Assembly (NCBI GenBank): GCA_963575745.1 | Contig: CAUYUJ010014592.1 | Coordinates: forward strand, 186,001-250,000 | Origin: Prorocentrum cordatum | Taxonomy: Eukaryota; Sar; Dinophyceae; Prorocentrales; Prorocentraceae | Direction: 5' to 3' | Length of the DNA stretch: 64,000 bases | Shown: one piece after another, positions 10,434-20,029 of the stretch | Numbering within the stretch: the first letter of the stretch is position 1 | Layout: every line of letters begins with the position of its first letter | The notes under the pieces: generated by a model | The model's database searches: none | What the model was told of the DNA's origin: nothing | What the model saw: the letters and a program-made list of their open reading frames with translations, nothing else | Program-made: the position numbers and the translations under genes

Positions 10434-10798
10434 GTGAGGACGAGTTTTATTTCATGCGTTGATCAGAGCACGCGTTGGCTCAGGAGATGCATGAATCACG
10501 AGGGCATGGTGGAGGGTGGCGGGCGGTTGTGAGAGAGCGATGATGGGGAAGATTGGGGGAGGGAGGGAGGGCAGAGCAGAGCAGATTGGGGGATCCTTCC
10601 ACCTCCTCCCACCTCAATTCTTTTCCTTACTCCCACCTCCGCCCTCCATCCTCCATTCTTTCCCTTCCACCTCCTCCCACCTCCATCGTTCATCCCCATC
10701 CGTTGTCGGGCAGACCTGGCTGTGTGCATCATTGCCGCGTGTCCCCTTCCCCTCTGCTGTGCACGCGCAAAACCATCATCCAGGGCGCTCTGCGGCAG

Positions 10799-10848
10799 GT
10801 TCGCCACCGCGCGCACCCACAGCGAGGAGGCCACCAAGCAGTGGGAGC
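10799..10848 (+). CDS. Gene C internal exon (short): RFATARTHSEEATKQWEQ
   Basis: Short exon encoding RFATARTHSEEATKQWEQ, ending at GAGCAG|GTCGCA. Two acceptors are possible (CATCCAG at 10783 or GCGGCAG at 10798), so the 5' end and the phase to the previous exon are uncertain. Charged helical composition matches the neighbouring exons. Confidence 0.45.
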
Positions 10849-11137
10849 AGGTCGCACATTTGATGTTTGCGGTTGGTATGGATTGTGGGTGCATGTGCAT
10901 GCGTGTACGTGTGCGTGCGCGTGTGCATTTGTGATCGGATGTGTCATGCGCGTGCGGGCGCGCGCGTGTGTGCATGTGGCTTTGGGCGATGTTTGCATTG
11001 ACTGTTGGGTTCTGTGAGTCGCATGTGATCGAGCTTTTTCGTTGGGCGCAGCTGACGCATCGCTGGGTGTTCGCTCGTGACATGGGGAAGCGGAGCAGCC
11101 CCCATCGCCCCATCCCTTCTTGGGGCGACGCCGCCAG

Positions 11138-11368
11138 GTAGAGTCGGGCGGCGCCAAGGACACGAAGTACAACACGAAGGCGAAGATGCTGGCCGCCTAC
11201 ATCGTGGACCCGACGCTGAACGACTTGTACCAGCAGGTGACGACCAGCATCCAGTGGAGCGAGACCATGACTCGCGAGTCGGAGTGGATGAGCAAGAAGC
11301 AGCTCTACGACGCGTACGGGGAGTCCGAGGCTGAGGAGATGATCGCGGAGAACTTGGTGACGGATCGT
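11138..11368 (+). CDS. Gene C internal exon: AKMLAAYIVDPTLNDLYQQV...
   Basis: 77 codons in phase 0 from the acceptor GCCGCCAG (11130-11137) to CGT|GTTTTTTTTTT. Encodes VESGGAKDTKYNTKAKMLAA, YIVDPTLNDLYQQVTTSIQW and a tail ending AEEMIAENLVTDR. The K...L..Y..DP.......V...........WMSKK.L.........E..I.... pattern is a block I recognise from dinoflagellate-restricted multi-copy proteins. The junction to the next exon (LVTDR-TRKNPQNPRRKQYM) is in phase and restores the family's continuation. Function unknown. Confidence 0.75.
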
Positions 11369-11698
11369 GTTTTTTTTTGCGGGTGGGAGGAGTAGGGCGT
11401 GCTAGACAGATGTTGGACGAGGCCGGATTAGGTGCGATGAGGAGGTCAGTTTATGTAGGATGGCGATGAGGCGAGATGATGAGGTTCGGATGAGGTAGGA
11501 TCACGCGCCATGTCACGACCGTTGTTCTCCATAGTTTGCTCGATGTGCTGATGTGCGCGTCGGCGTCGGTGTAGTGTTGGTCGGTGTCAGTGCGCTCGAT
11601 GTGCTGCGCAGTGACGTGCGTGTCGGGATCACTCGGCGCGCGTATGCGTGGGCGTTTGCCATATCATCGTGCCATGCCGTATTCAACAATTTCTCCAG

Positions 11699-11885
11699 AC
11701 TCGCAAGAACCCGCAGAACCCGCGCAGGAAACAGTACATGAAGGTGACGGACAAGCACAGCAAGTCGTTCGGCCGTGGCAAGCAGCAGATGACAACGGGC
11801 GGGAGGAAGATTGGCCGCGACGAGTACGACGAGATGTCTGGCGCCATGGACCGCATGCAGATGGTGCACGACAGGGCTGCGTACG
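11699..11885 (+). CDS. Gene C internal exon: TRKNPQNPRRKQYMKVTDKH...
   Basis: Starts after TTTCTCCAG and encodes TRKNPQNPRRKQYMKVTDKH, then a basic and Gln/Gly-rich segment ending DRMQMVHDRAAYG. The donor is TACG|GTGGCG; an alternative nine bases downstream (GCGG|GTCCAA) is also in phase. It ends one base into a codon and joins the exon at 13091 as YG-GMHDMGLALCDDDD. The intron (11886-13090, 1205 nt) contains the whole second copy of the ~0.9-kb repeat. Confidence 0.75.
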
Positions 11886-11962
11886 GTGGCGCGGGTCCAA
11901 TGTGTTCGGCCGTGGCCCTTATCCTTTGCATTGCGCAGTCTGTCGTCGTCACGCATTCTGCA

Positions 11963-12845
11963 ATTCTTGACGCTTCGCGTCTCCCCACCAGCTCATCCAG
12001 AATTGAGTGCAAGTTTTCTCTAGGCCTCTGTGGGGGCTATCTTGAGCCATATTCGGCTATTGGCTGTCGGAGGTTATCTTGAGTCATTATCGGCTGTCTT
12101 GGGTCATCGTGATGTTGTCGTGAGGTTCCTTGGAGGTCTGTCGGAGGCTATCTTGAGCGATACTTGGATATACTATGCCAGTTTGAATACCATATTTGCT
12201 TATCGAGGGCTCTCTTGGAGCCATACTGGGCAAACCAGGGCGGGGTGGAGGGTCTTTGGGAAGATGCTGGGATGACTCTTGGGGTCATCTTGAGCCCCAT
12301 GTATCAACACGAGGATGTCGCCCAATTCGCATCGCCCCCTCGGAGGCTCTCAAACGGCATCGTGGGGCCCTCTTGGGGCGCTCCTGGGCGCCGCTTGGGC
12401 GATCTTGGGGCCGTCGTCGGCCTTCTTGGGCGCCTCTTGGGCCTCTTTTGGGCCATCATGGGGCCATCTTGAGGCCCCCAACGCCCATCGGAAGCGACAA
12501 TGCGATAATGCCGAGCACCGTGATGATCCGTATGATCTTAAAGGGTTTTTGACATCTCGGAAGGCGCCGTGGAAAGCTCGGGGTGCACTTGGATCCGTCT
12601 TGGGGCTGCCTTGGGGCCCCCTGGGGGTAGGTCGGAGGCTGCGTTGGCCCATCTTGAGGTGGCATGGGCCATCTTGGAGGCCATCTTGCGACGTTGAAGC
12701 CCTATTGGAGCGTTCGTGGGCCATCTTGGACGCTGCGGCGCCTCCGCCCCCCCCCCCTTCCCCAGGCCCAGGGGAGGGGGCAGGGGGAGGGGCAAAGAGA
12801 GAATACCAAAACGCGTTATACCGCCTAGGCCCATAGGGCTGGTGA
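11963..12845 (+). repeat. ~0.9-kb dispersed repeat, copy 2, inside a gene C intron
   Basis: Collinear with 4298-5204, same orientation, same ends, moderately diverged throughout. It starts 77 bases after the donor and ends about 245 bases before the acceptor of its host intron, in sense. Contains repeated GGGCCATCTTGGAG-like words. No terminal inverted repeat and no coding capacity seen. A further fragment with the same words is visible at about 17055-17230. Confidence 0.85.
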
Positions 12846-13090
12846 GGTTAGGGTGCAGGCGTATCGAGGGGTGTGCTTGGTCATGTCTGTTCACGAGATA
12901 GATAGCTCCATGACGAGTGATGAGGGTTGTTGCAGGAGTGATGATGGTGAGGGGAGCGGACGGGATGAGCACGGATTGGGGAGCGGACTGATGCGGTTGA
13001 GGATGGGATTGGTGCGAGATGTTGAGGAGGTTGATGATGGGGAGCGGGGTGGCGCGGGGGTGGGCGTGCGTTTCCACTCGCGCCCCGCAG

Positions 13091-13240
13091 GCGGGATGCA
13101 CGACATGGGCTTGGCGCTGTGCGACGACGACGACGACCACGGTGCTGCTGGCCGTGGCGACGGAGCAGGGCGGGGCCGCGGCGCTGGTCGCGGCCGCGGT
13201 CGCGGCGCCAAAGCTGCCAAGACGGCGGGGGGCGGGGCGG
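13091..13240 (+). CDS. Gene C internal exon: Asp then Gly/Arg-rich segment
   Basis: After CGCCCCGCAG it encodes GMHDMGLALCDDDDDHGAAG, then a Gly-Arg repeat (RGDGAGRGRGAGRGRGRG) and AKAAKTAGGG. Acidic-then-GR/GK-rich order is a feature of the dinoflagellate family this gene resembles; such tails are disordered and could bind RNA (inference). The 3' end is uncertain because several GC or GT donors follow. Confidence 0.6.
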
Positions 13241-13498
13241 CTGCACATTCGCGGGGGAAAGGAGTTGGAGAGGATTGGTGTGAGCGGTGGTATGGAAGGG
13301 GGGAGGGGAGGGTGGGGAAGGGAATTGCAGGCAGGCATGGGGATGGAAGGGCACGTGTGCGCAGGAACTCTCACCTCTCGATTCTCTCCACGCCGCTCCC
13401 ACCCATGAGCGGAGCTTCGGTATCGTCCTATGCGCGCGGACCCCCCCCCCCCCACCCTCGACGCGTCCGATGCCGTCGGTGCCCATATTGAATTGCAG

Positions 13499-13693
13499 AC
13501 TTGCGTGAGATGGCTGCGACGACGGAGGCGATGGGGGCGCCCCCCCCCCGATATGCCCGATCCCCCCAAGGGCCCGATCGAGAAGCTCAAGCGCAAGAAC
13601 GCGGAGATCCAGACCATCGACACGAAGCAGCTGAGGACCGACGACGAGATCAGCGACGCCGTGTGCTGCGTGGGCGAGGGGCTCGCGGACAGC
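13499..13693 (+). CDS. Gene C internal exon, apparent frameshift in a C-run
   Basis: Starts after GAATTGCAG and ends at GACAGC|GTTTTTTTTTT. The first part reads LREMAATTEAMGAPP; after a C10 run (13544-13553) the coding signal moves to another frame, DMPDPPKGPIEKLKRKNAEI then QTIDTKQLRTDDEISDAVCC and ending GEGLADS. Either the run length is wrong or the exon has a one-base indel. The second part is clearly coding and continues in phase into LANDVLQCF of the next exon. Confidence 0.6.
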
Positions 13694-14141
13694 GTTTTTT
13701 TTTTCTGCTTTGCATTGCAGGGGCAGGACATGATGATGATCGGGGCGTGGAGGATGAGGGGGCAATGAAGATGAGGCGGGGGATGAGGATGAGGAGGAAT
13801 GCGAAACGCTGGAGGGTAGGCATAGCGGGGGGAACGCTGTTATGCAATACGAGCGATGACGATAGTGAGGAGGTGGATGTGGAGGAAAATGAGGAGGGCG
13901 GGTAGGAGGAGAATGATGAGGCAGATCGGGAAATCAACGGACGGCTTGATATCGAGATGGCGAGGTCGAGGATCGTAGCGTGGACATGCATGCTGTTCTG
14001 GCGACGCAGGCATATCGCAATTCCGAAGCGTTTGATCTGAGGTGTTTGAGGCGAAGCGTCGATATGCTTCCTGGGAGTTTGACCCATTCACCCAAGTCAG
14101 GGCGGGCGTAGACTCATATAAAAACAGCATGCACTGCTCAG

Positions 14142-14243
14142 CTGGCCAACGACGTCCTGCAGTGCTTCCTGACGAAGAAGGAGTGGTGCAACAAGCACCC
14201 CGCGTCGTCCAACAAGGCCAAGAAGGCGACGCGTTTCCTACGG
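14142..14243 (+). CDS. Gene C internal exon: LANDVLQCFLTKKEW...
   Basis: Phase 0 after GCACTGCTCAG. Encodes LANDVLQCFLTKKEWCNKHP then ASSNKAKKATRFLR. To keep the frame into the last exon the donor should follow CGG at 14243 as a GC donor (CGG|GCAATC). A consensus-like GT donor at 14268 (CTAG|GTAACT) would break the frame. Function unknown. Confidence 0.6.
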
Positions 14244-14592
14244 GCAATCAGTTGGGGGTTTCTAGGTAACTTGAGGCTTCCAGGAGACTTGAGGTTTTCA
14301 GGAGACTTGAGATACTATGTTTGGGGTTTCAATGTTCGCGAGACGTGAGGTTTCTATGATACTTGATAGAGAGAGGATGCGTGATTGTTCCATGCGCTTC
14401 GGTGAGGTCTGACACGAGCTGCGTTCTATGCGCATCGCCCTTCCCCTTTCCCCCTTTGCCCCGCCTCGTGTTATCTCCCATGTCGGTCACCTCTTCGTGC
14501 TCATTTGCCCACCCTTTCCGATGTGAGTCGCAGCCCCGTCGCCATGGACCTCTTCGCCATGCTGTCCAGAGCTTCCCCCCGTTGCCGCCCAG

Positions 14593-14751
14593 GTGATCGG
14601 CACCCTCCGCAAGCTCGGCGACATCATCGCGTGCTGGCAGACTGACCAGAAGCCGAACGCCGCGAAGGTGAAGAAGCACATCCCCCTCTTCCAGGTCGCC
14701 TTGGTCGAGCTGCTGGGCATCGACAAGATTGCGGAGCAGGAGGAGGATTAG
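14593..14751 (+). CDS. Gene C terminal exon
   Basis: 53 codons including TAG (14749-14751), entered in phase 0 after GTTGCCGCCCAG. Encodes VIGTLRKLGDIIACWQTDQK, then PNAAKVKKHIPLFQVALVEL and an acidic end AEQEED. Clear coding composition and a natural stop; it lacks an internal start and so is easily missed by ORF searches. With the upstream exons it closes a gene of about 5.2 kb whose product I cannot assign. Confidence 0.7.
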   Translation: MIGTLRKLGDIIACWQTDQKPNAAKVKKHIPLFQVALVELLGIDKIAEQEED

Positions 14752-14844
14752 AGTTGTAGCGCGCAGCGGCGACCTCTCCCCAGCAGCGAGGGCAGCAGAG
14801 ACGTTGAGTACGGTGAATCGGCAGCCATTAGCAGCATCGACGTG

Positions 14845-15005
14845 CACTAGCGATGATCACTAGCGAGGAGAACTAGCGAGGCGCACTAGCGAAGTGCACT
14901 AGCGGGGATGGCTGGCGATGAGCACTAGCGAGGAGCACCAGCGAGGATCACTAGCGATGAGCAGCAACGGCGATCACTAGTGAGGAGCAGCAGCGACAAG
15001 CAACG
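14845..15005. repeat. Minisatellite of CACTAGCGAGGAG units
   Basis: About ten degenerate units of 14-15 bp built on (G)AGCACTAGCGA(G/T)GA, starting about 95 bases after the gene C stop, so probably in or just after its 3' UTR. Confidence 0.8.
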
Positions 15006-15167
15006 ATCGCCAGACCGATTTACTCGTCAGTGCTCGTGTCTGTGTGTGTGTTGACGTGTGCCGTCGTCTATGTCGCGTGTGCCGTCGTCTAGGGGTAACT
15101 GCGACATAACAGCTTCGAATGGGCACGTGGAGTGGTCGATATGGCAACGACGCGACGCCATGCCATT

Positions 15168-15272
15168 GTCAGATCTGACAACGATGTGACGTCAGACCAT
15201 TGTCAGATAGGACATTTCTGACGTTGCACGATTGTCAGATCTGATAATGGTCATGTGACGCGTCGTTGTCAG
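15168..15272. repeat. Palindromic CTGACGTCAG repeat cluster 3 (degenerate)
   Basis: Contains TGTCAGATCTGACA, GTGACGTCAGACCATTGTCA and further decayed units. Intergenic between gene C and the transposase-like gene. Confidence 0.75.
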
Positions 15273-15838
15273 GTCGGCGGCCATCCAACAGCGATGGCGG
15301 CGCGATTGTAGCTCGACGGTGGGGTTTGCATGAAGCAGGCGACGGTGGGATCGGATAGCAGGTGTTGCAGCTGGATGGGTCGCAGGGCACGCAGAGAGGA
15401 GGCCTCGCTCCTGTGCAGTAGCCCGCGTGCGGCAAGCACGTTTTTTTACTGCACGCGCGATCGGTGCTCGATCGTGGCATGGAGGCGCTCTGCCTTGGGC
15501 GCACGTTGCGCCTGCGTACGGTTACCAGGGGGAACACCGCGGACAGGGAGCGGCTTGGTTTACGTTCTTCGTTTGGGTGCCCCCCCCTGTCGTCCTCCTA
15601 CTCGACACGCTCATCGCATCACATGCGTCTTTTCCGCGTCGCCCGCCCCCCCCCCTCGCTTTCACGATTCCCGCCCGACCTGCGTCTGGCAGCGTCTTCC
15701 CCCCGCCCCCGCCTCAACAATTTAAGGGCACGTTCCCCCCCCCCACCCACCCACCACCACCCCGCCCCCCACCCCAGTTGCCGCAATCCCTGTTGGCGTT
15801 GTTGCCCCACAGCTAGCGCTGTTCGCGAGGCGTGCGAC

Positions 15839-15856
15839 TAGGCATTTGGGCTCGAG
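15839..15856 (+). other. Possible relict spliced-leader sequence (degenerate)
   Basis: TAGGCATTTGGGCTCGAG matches the last 18 bases of the dinoflagellate spliced leader (core CCATTTTGGCTC) at 15 of 18 positions, in sense, 22 bases before the ATG of the transposase-like gene. The first four leader bases do not match. The match alone is suggestive; the position strengthens it. Confidence 0.45.
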
Positions 15857-15878
15857 GGCCCACCAGGTTTCTGGAAAC

Positions 15879-16360
15879 ATGCCACCAAAACAACACAACC
15901 GTCGACGCCTCAACCCTGTGGGGGCCGATGGTGATGTCGAGGCGCCGCCCCCACTGAACCCGCCAGCACCCCAGTATTCACAGTTGGGCACAAAGTTGCT
16001 GAGCTCATGGGCATGGGGGTGTATGCCAGCAACCGAGGTGCAGCGCACGGCCCATGCTGCGCACCTCGATGGCTTAACGCACCCCGAGATCACGACGCTG
16101 GCGAGCCTGGGAACTTTCGGGACGCACCCTGGGAATGTACACGCAGAGCTCATGAGGAAACACGGCGATACCCCATTGCCGACACCGTACACCTTCAGCA
16201 TCCCTGCCTGGGACAACAAGGCGGCTGCCGTTTCAAGATCGACTTGCAGTGTACTACTGCCTCATGAATGGTTCGCTACCCTCTACCACAACTTTCGGGA
16301 CGATTTCGAGGAGCTCTTCGGAGCCGACAAAATCTCCTACTACTGGGCCAACGCACGCAG
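15879..16360 (+). CDS. Transposase-like gene, exon 1
   Basis: ATG 15879 chosen as the first in-frame ATG after the possible leader relic. N-terminus MPPKQHNRRRLNPVGADGDV is basic and Pro-rich. A conserved block follows: LLPHEWFATLYHNFRDDFEE, LFGADKISYYWANAR. Ends at CGCAG|GTGAGC, a consensus donor (16361). The family is one I recognise as highly repeated in dinoflagellates. Its overall motif order is reminiscent of CACTA/Plavaka-type (Transposase_21-like) transposases, but that relation is inference. With exons 2 and 3 the model is 585 codons plus stop, in phase throughout. No terminal inverted repeats of a parent element were found. Confidence 0.8.
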
Positions 16361-16564
16361 GTGAGCGCTTTCAATTGTTTCACGCGCCGTCGAAACATTC
16401 GAATCAATGGGGGAAAACCAGCCCGCCCAACAACCAACTATGTCGCGTGTACCCCACCCCCCATCCCCGCAACCCAGCACTAGGCACCCGCATCCCCAAC
16501 CCCCCCCCGTACAACACCACAAAAACATTGCCGCCAGCGCTGCAGGTGTATAAACATATCTCAG

Positions 16565-16869
16565 GGACGAACGACGTTTACGTCGACATCCTGTATGGGG
16601 GATTTCACGTACCGCCAGGGAAGAATACACTGTGCCACTTCGCGTGCACGGGGACGGTGCAGAATTCCTGTGCCGTGATTCCTTGACGTCGATATCAATG
16701 ACTGGATTGTTAGCAGTAGGTAAAACTAAACAGTTGACGATGCACTTAGTGTCGTTCCCGTTAAGCATTTCAGCGAAACAACGGCAACATGGGGAAGACA
16801 CCTGGACAGAGATATGGAAAATCCTTCGGTGGTCCTTCGATGCCCTGGCATCGGGCAAGCATCCTAGGC
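16565..16869 (+). CDS. Transposase-like gene, exon 2
   Basis: Acceptor ATATCTCAG (16556-16564) joins exon 1 in phase 2 (ANAR-R-DERRLRRHPVWG). The exon carries the family hallmark VPLRVHGDGAEFLCRDSLTS (16632-16691) and a later helix TWTEIWKILRWSFDALASGK followed by HPRR. The upstream GCTGCAG at 16545 would put a stop or the wrong frame into the product. The 3' end is uncertain: GT is absent nearby, so a GC donor (C|GCGATT, 16870) or GA donor three bases later is needed. The aspartates in HGDGAEF could be functional, by analogy to GDG motifs in Transposase_21-like proteins (inference). Confidence 0.75.
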
Positions 16870-17611
16870 GCGATTAAGAGGCTACGCCATGTTCCCAAAC
16901 TACCCAACCCAGACTGCTGTGCGTTTCCTTATTATTCCCTGCTCCACCCATCCCCTCTCCCATCCGCGCCCTTCCGCACCCCTCCCACCGACCCCGTCCC
17001 TCTGACCGATCCCTCCGATCCCTCCCTCCGTCCCCCTCCCACCGAACCCTCTGAGGGCCCTAGGACATGGCCCAAGTGGGCCTCAAGACGGCTCCCAGAT
17101 GCCCCCATCAGGAGTGCGCCAAAGGCGCCCCCAAGGGTCAGTCGAACACCCGCCCTTGCTGTTGGGCCACATTGGTGGCCTCTTGGAGCCGTATTGGGGC
17201 CCTCTTGGGTTTCCGTTTGTGCCCCCGTTCCATCCTCCCACTCCCTGTCCATATCCCAATTTGTTCGTGCCCACGCTCGCGATCGCCGCCTCCGTGCCCG
17301 TTGGTTGTCGCCGCCTCCGTGCCCGTCGGCTGTCGCATGCGATGCGAACGAGACATGGGAGGTGCCGCGCGTGGGGGCGAGGCAGGGAGGCATGAGAGGT
17401 CGGCGTGGCTTGATGTATTGATGTGGCGGGTTGGGGGCAGAAGTGCGTTGGTGAACGTCGGTGCGGTCGGCGGCCACGGGCTCACGGCCTGGGTTGCCCC
17501 CAACGGAGGGGGTTCTCTTCGCGGGAAGAGTGGTGGACTTGCATCTCCTCGCGTGAGGGGAAGCGGATTGGAATGGCAATGCCTTGGACCCAGACCGCGC
17601 TGCTCTCGCAG
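16870..17611. other. Intron 2 of the transposase-like gene
   Basis: 742 bases, C-rich at its start, with a fragment resembling the ~0.9-kb repeat (GGGCCTCAAGACGG, GGCCTCTTGGAGCCGTATTG) at 17055-17230. Ends in GCTGCTCTCGCAG. No supported exon, although the family normally has a short DWLG-type motif around here that I could not find. Confidence 0.55.
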
Positions 17612-18582
17612 GCACTTACCTTTGCGAGTCGTCCCGCCCCTTTCGCGCGTTCATTCATTCAGTTTTGGGTGATCTCGAATTCTTTTCGTCATTGGGAATG
17701 CCAGCCCCTGGGTCCGACGAGTTTTGCTGGATCTGCACCGCCAACAAGTCTACGAGTCCGTGGAATGACTTTTCGAATGGAGCCGCGGACCCCAACCACT
17801 GGAGCAGACACGAGAAAGTCTACGCGTGCGACCACCCCTTGTTTAAAATTTGGGGCGTTACGACTGACACGTTGGCGATCGACGCCATGCATACGGTCGA
17901 TCTGGGAGTCTGTGGGTATGCGGTTGCCAGTCTATTCTATGAGATTATTTATGAACACATGCATGGTCGCATCGCCGACAGGGTATCCAGACTGTGGGCC
18001 CGCATACAAGAAATATACGACGAGCAGAACTTACCACATAGACTATCCAACTTTAAGTTATCGATGTTCCTTAAGGACAAGGACTCTCCCCACGGGGACT
18101 ACCCAGTATTGGCCCACAGTATCAAGGCCGCGGAGGCCAGAACCTTAGGGCGGGTAGGATTGTTTTTGGCGAAGGACTGGGAGATTGCAGGAGATGTGCG
18201 CACCAGGACTAGGAGTTTGTTGTTCAAGAACCTGGTGCGCTTTTACGACGTCGTATCTCAGGGAGAGATGTTCCTGTCGCAGGACGAGTGCGACCGATTG
18301 ACGCGCGCAGTCGACGGATTCTTGGCGTGCTACCAGTCTCTTGCCAGAGGGGCTGTCGATAGGGTGCCCCCCAAACTGACGTGGAGTTGCGTGAACAAGC
18401 ATCATTTTTTCCATCACATGGCACGCCAGACTCCTGTTAACCCGAGGTTCGTCTGGTGCTATCAGCCAGAAGACTGGCAGCGCTTCATCACTACGTGCGC
18501 GGCTGGCTGTGCAATGGGGACCAGCATATACTCAGTGTCGTTAAAAGTTTGCGAGCGCGTTCGGCTCGGTCGACAGTTATAG
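17612..18582 (+). CDS. Transposase-like gene, exon 3 (C-terminal)
   Basis: 323 complete codons plus TAG 18580-18582, no interruptions. Order of motifs: FRAFIHSVLGDLEFFSSLGM, a CWIC cysteine pair, HPLFKIWGVTTDT, IDAMHTVDLGVCGY, RIQEIYDEQ, a KAAEARTLGRVGLFLA block, KHHFFHHMARQ, and a C-terminal GTSIYSVSLKVCERVRLG. The D.MHT.DLG motif with the preceding GD and CWIC motifs parallels the D.MH...N and CSWC motifs of CACTA-superfamily TNP2-like transposases; in dinoflagellates the same motif set occurs in very many copies. Catalytic competence cannot be judged. The reading frame is intact, unlike the RNase H relic at 42 kb, which suggests recent activity or selection. Confidence 0.85.
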
Positions 18583-19327
18583 ACTGGTGTCACACCCACC
18601 TAATTCCACCTAGTAAAAACAATAATACATATGATAATAATAGTGATGATGCTGATACATGATGATGATGATGAGGAGGAGGAGGAGGCTGGTGATGAGT
18701 ATGACGAAGCTGATGGCGGTGGTGATGGCCATGATGATTATGGTGATGATGGTGATGAGGATGAGGACGATGATGAGGAGGGGGATGAGGAGGGGGAGTA
18801 GGAGGAGGAGGGGAGGAGGGGGGATGTGGGGGAGGAGGAGGAGGATGAGGAGGAGGAGGAGGGGCAAGAGGAGAGGGCGGAGGATGGGGGGAGGGCAACG
18901 ATCGGGTCGCGGCATGGTTGCCCCCCGATGGGGTTGCGGATTTGCAGTATTGCCGCGGGTGCGTCGAGTAGCAGGGGGCCCAGGCCCAACCACTCGTGCA
19001 GGCGCGGTCCAGCCTCTCCCTCCCCCTCCCAGGTACCTACCCTTCGAGGTCGACCACGCTGTTTCCACCCATAGCCCTCTGTGTCATCATTGTATCCGCC
19101 CTCTCCCCCTCCCCCCTACCCTTCCGCACTCCCCCCCCTTCCTCCCACCTCGCTCCCCATGCAAATCCCTCCCTCATCGTTCGCCTCCTTCTCCATCTAG
19201 TACGTGTCTGCGCGAGTGTTTGGGCCTGGGCTGGGCGTATCAGCCCGTTCCCCCCCCCTCTCCCATGCTCGAGAATCGAGTCATCAGCCCTCCCGCTTAA
19301 CCCAGCCCACTCCTTCCAGAATTCTCC
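18583..19327. other. Downstream spacer with GAT/GGA low complexity
   Basis: GATGATGATG and GAGGAGG tracts at 18655-18900, then mixed and C-rich sequence. No supported gene. Confidence 0.55.
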
Positions 19328-19494
19328 ATCTCTGACCACGATCTGACAATGGTCTGACGTCAGACTATTGTCATATATCTGACAATGATCTGACGTCATA
19401 CCATTGTCAGACATTGCCAAATCTGACAATGGTCTAACGTCAGACTATTGTCATATATCTGACAATGGTCTGACGTCAGACCATTGTCAGATCG
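19328..19494. repeat. Palindromic CTGACGTCAG repeat cluster 4
   Basis: At least four units, the last a perfect 36-bp palindrome at 19457-19492 (half-site ATCTGACAATGGTCTGAC). Units alternate with ATATATCTGACAA spacers. Confidence 0.9.
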
Positions 19495-20029
19495 TGTGCT
19501 TCTCATGAAGCGTCCCAACAAGCTGATTGAGGTTGTCTCCCTCTCCATGTTCATATATAGAGATCTCTCTCTCTCACTCTCTCTCTCTCTCGTGCCCGCT
19601 CTTGCTCGCCCACTTCTGCCGCTGCTGCCCGCCCAGCTGCCGCCGAGAGCGGAACAGCGTTCCCGCTGCGCGGGAGGCCTCGAAAAAGGTCGCCCCCATC
19701 GCGCAATGGCTGGGAGGATGATGATAAGGATGGGGAGAGGATGGTGATGATGCTGATGATAATGACGATGATGATGATGATGATGATGAGGATGAGGATG
19801 ATGATGGTGATGATAACGATCAGGATAACGATCATGATAATGATGATGAGGAGGAGGAGGAGGTGGAGGAACACGATGAGGAGGATGATAAAAAGGAACG
19901 GGAGAATATAGGAGAAATGAGGATGACGAATATGACGAGGAGGGTGTGTTGCAGCATTTCGTATATATTGTTGCAGCGATCGTATTCGTCATTATCGTCC
20001 TCGTCCTTTGCATTTTCGTGAAAAAAATC
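19495..20029. other. CT, GAT and GGA low complexity
   Basis: (CT)n at 19560-19590, (GAT)n at 19740-19850, GGA at 19850-19880. No supported gene. Confidence 0.6.

Noticed and set aside
12881-13765. 294-codon minus-strand frame opposite gene C
   Set aside because: Pro/His/Arg-rich and spans intron, exon and C-run sequence without splice logic; the plus strand exons join in phase.
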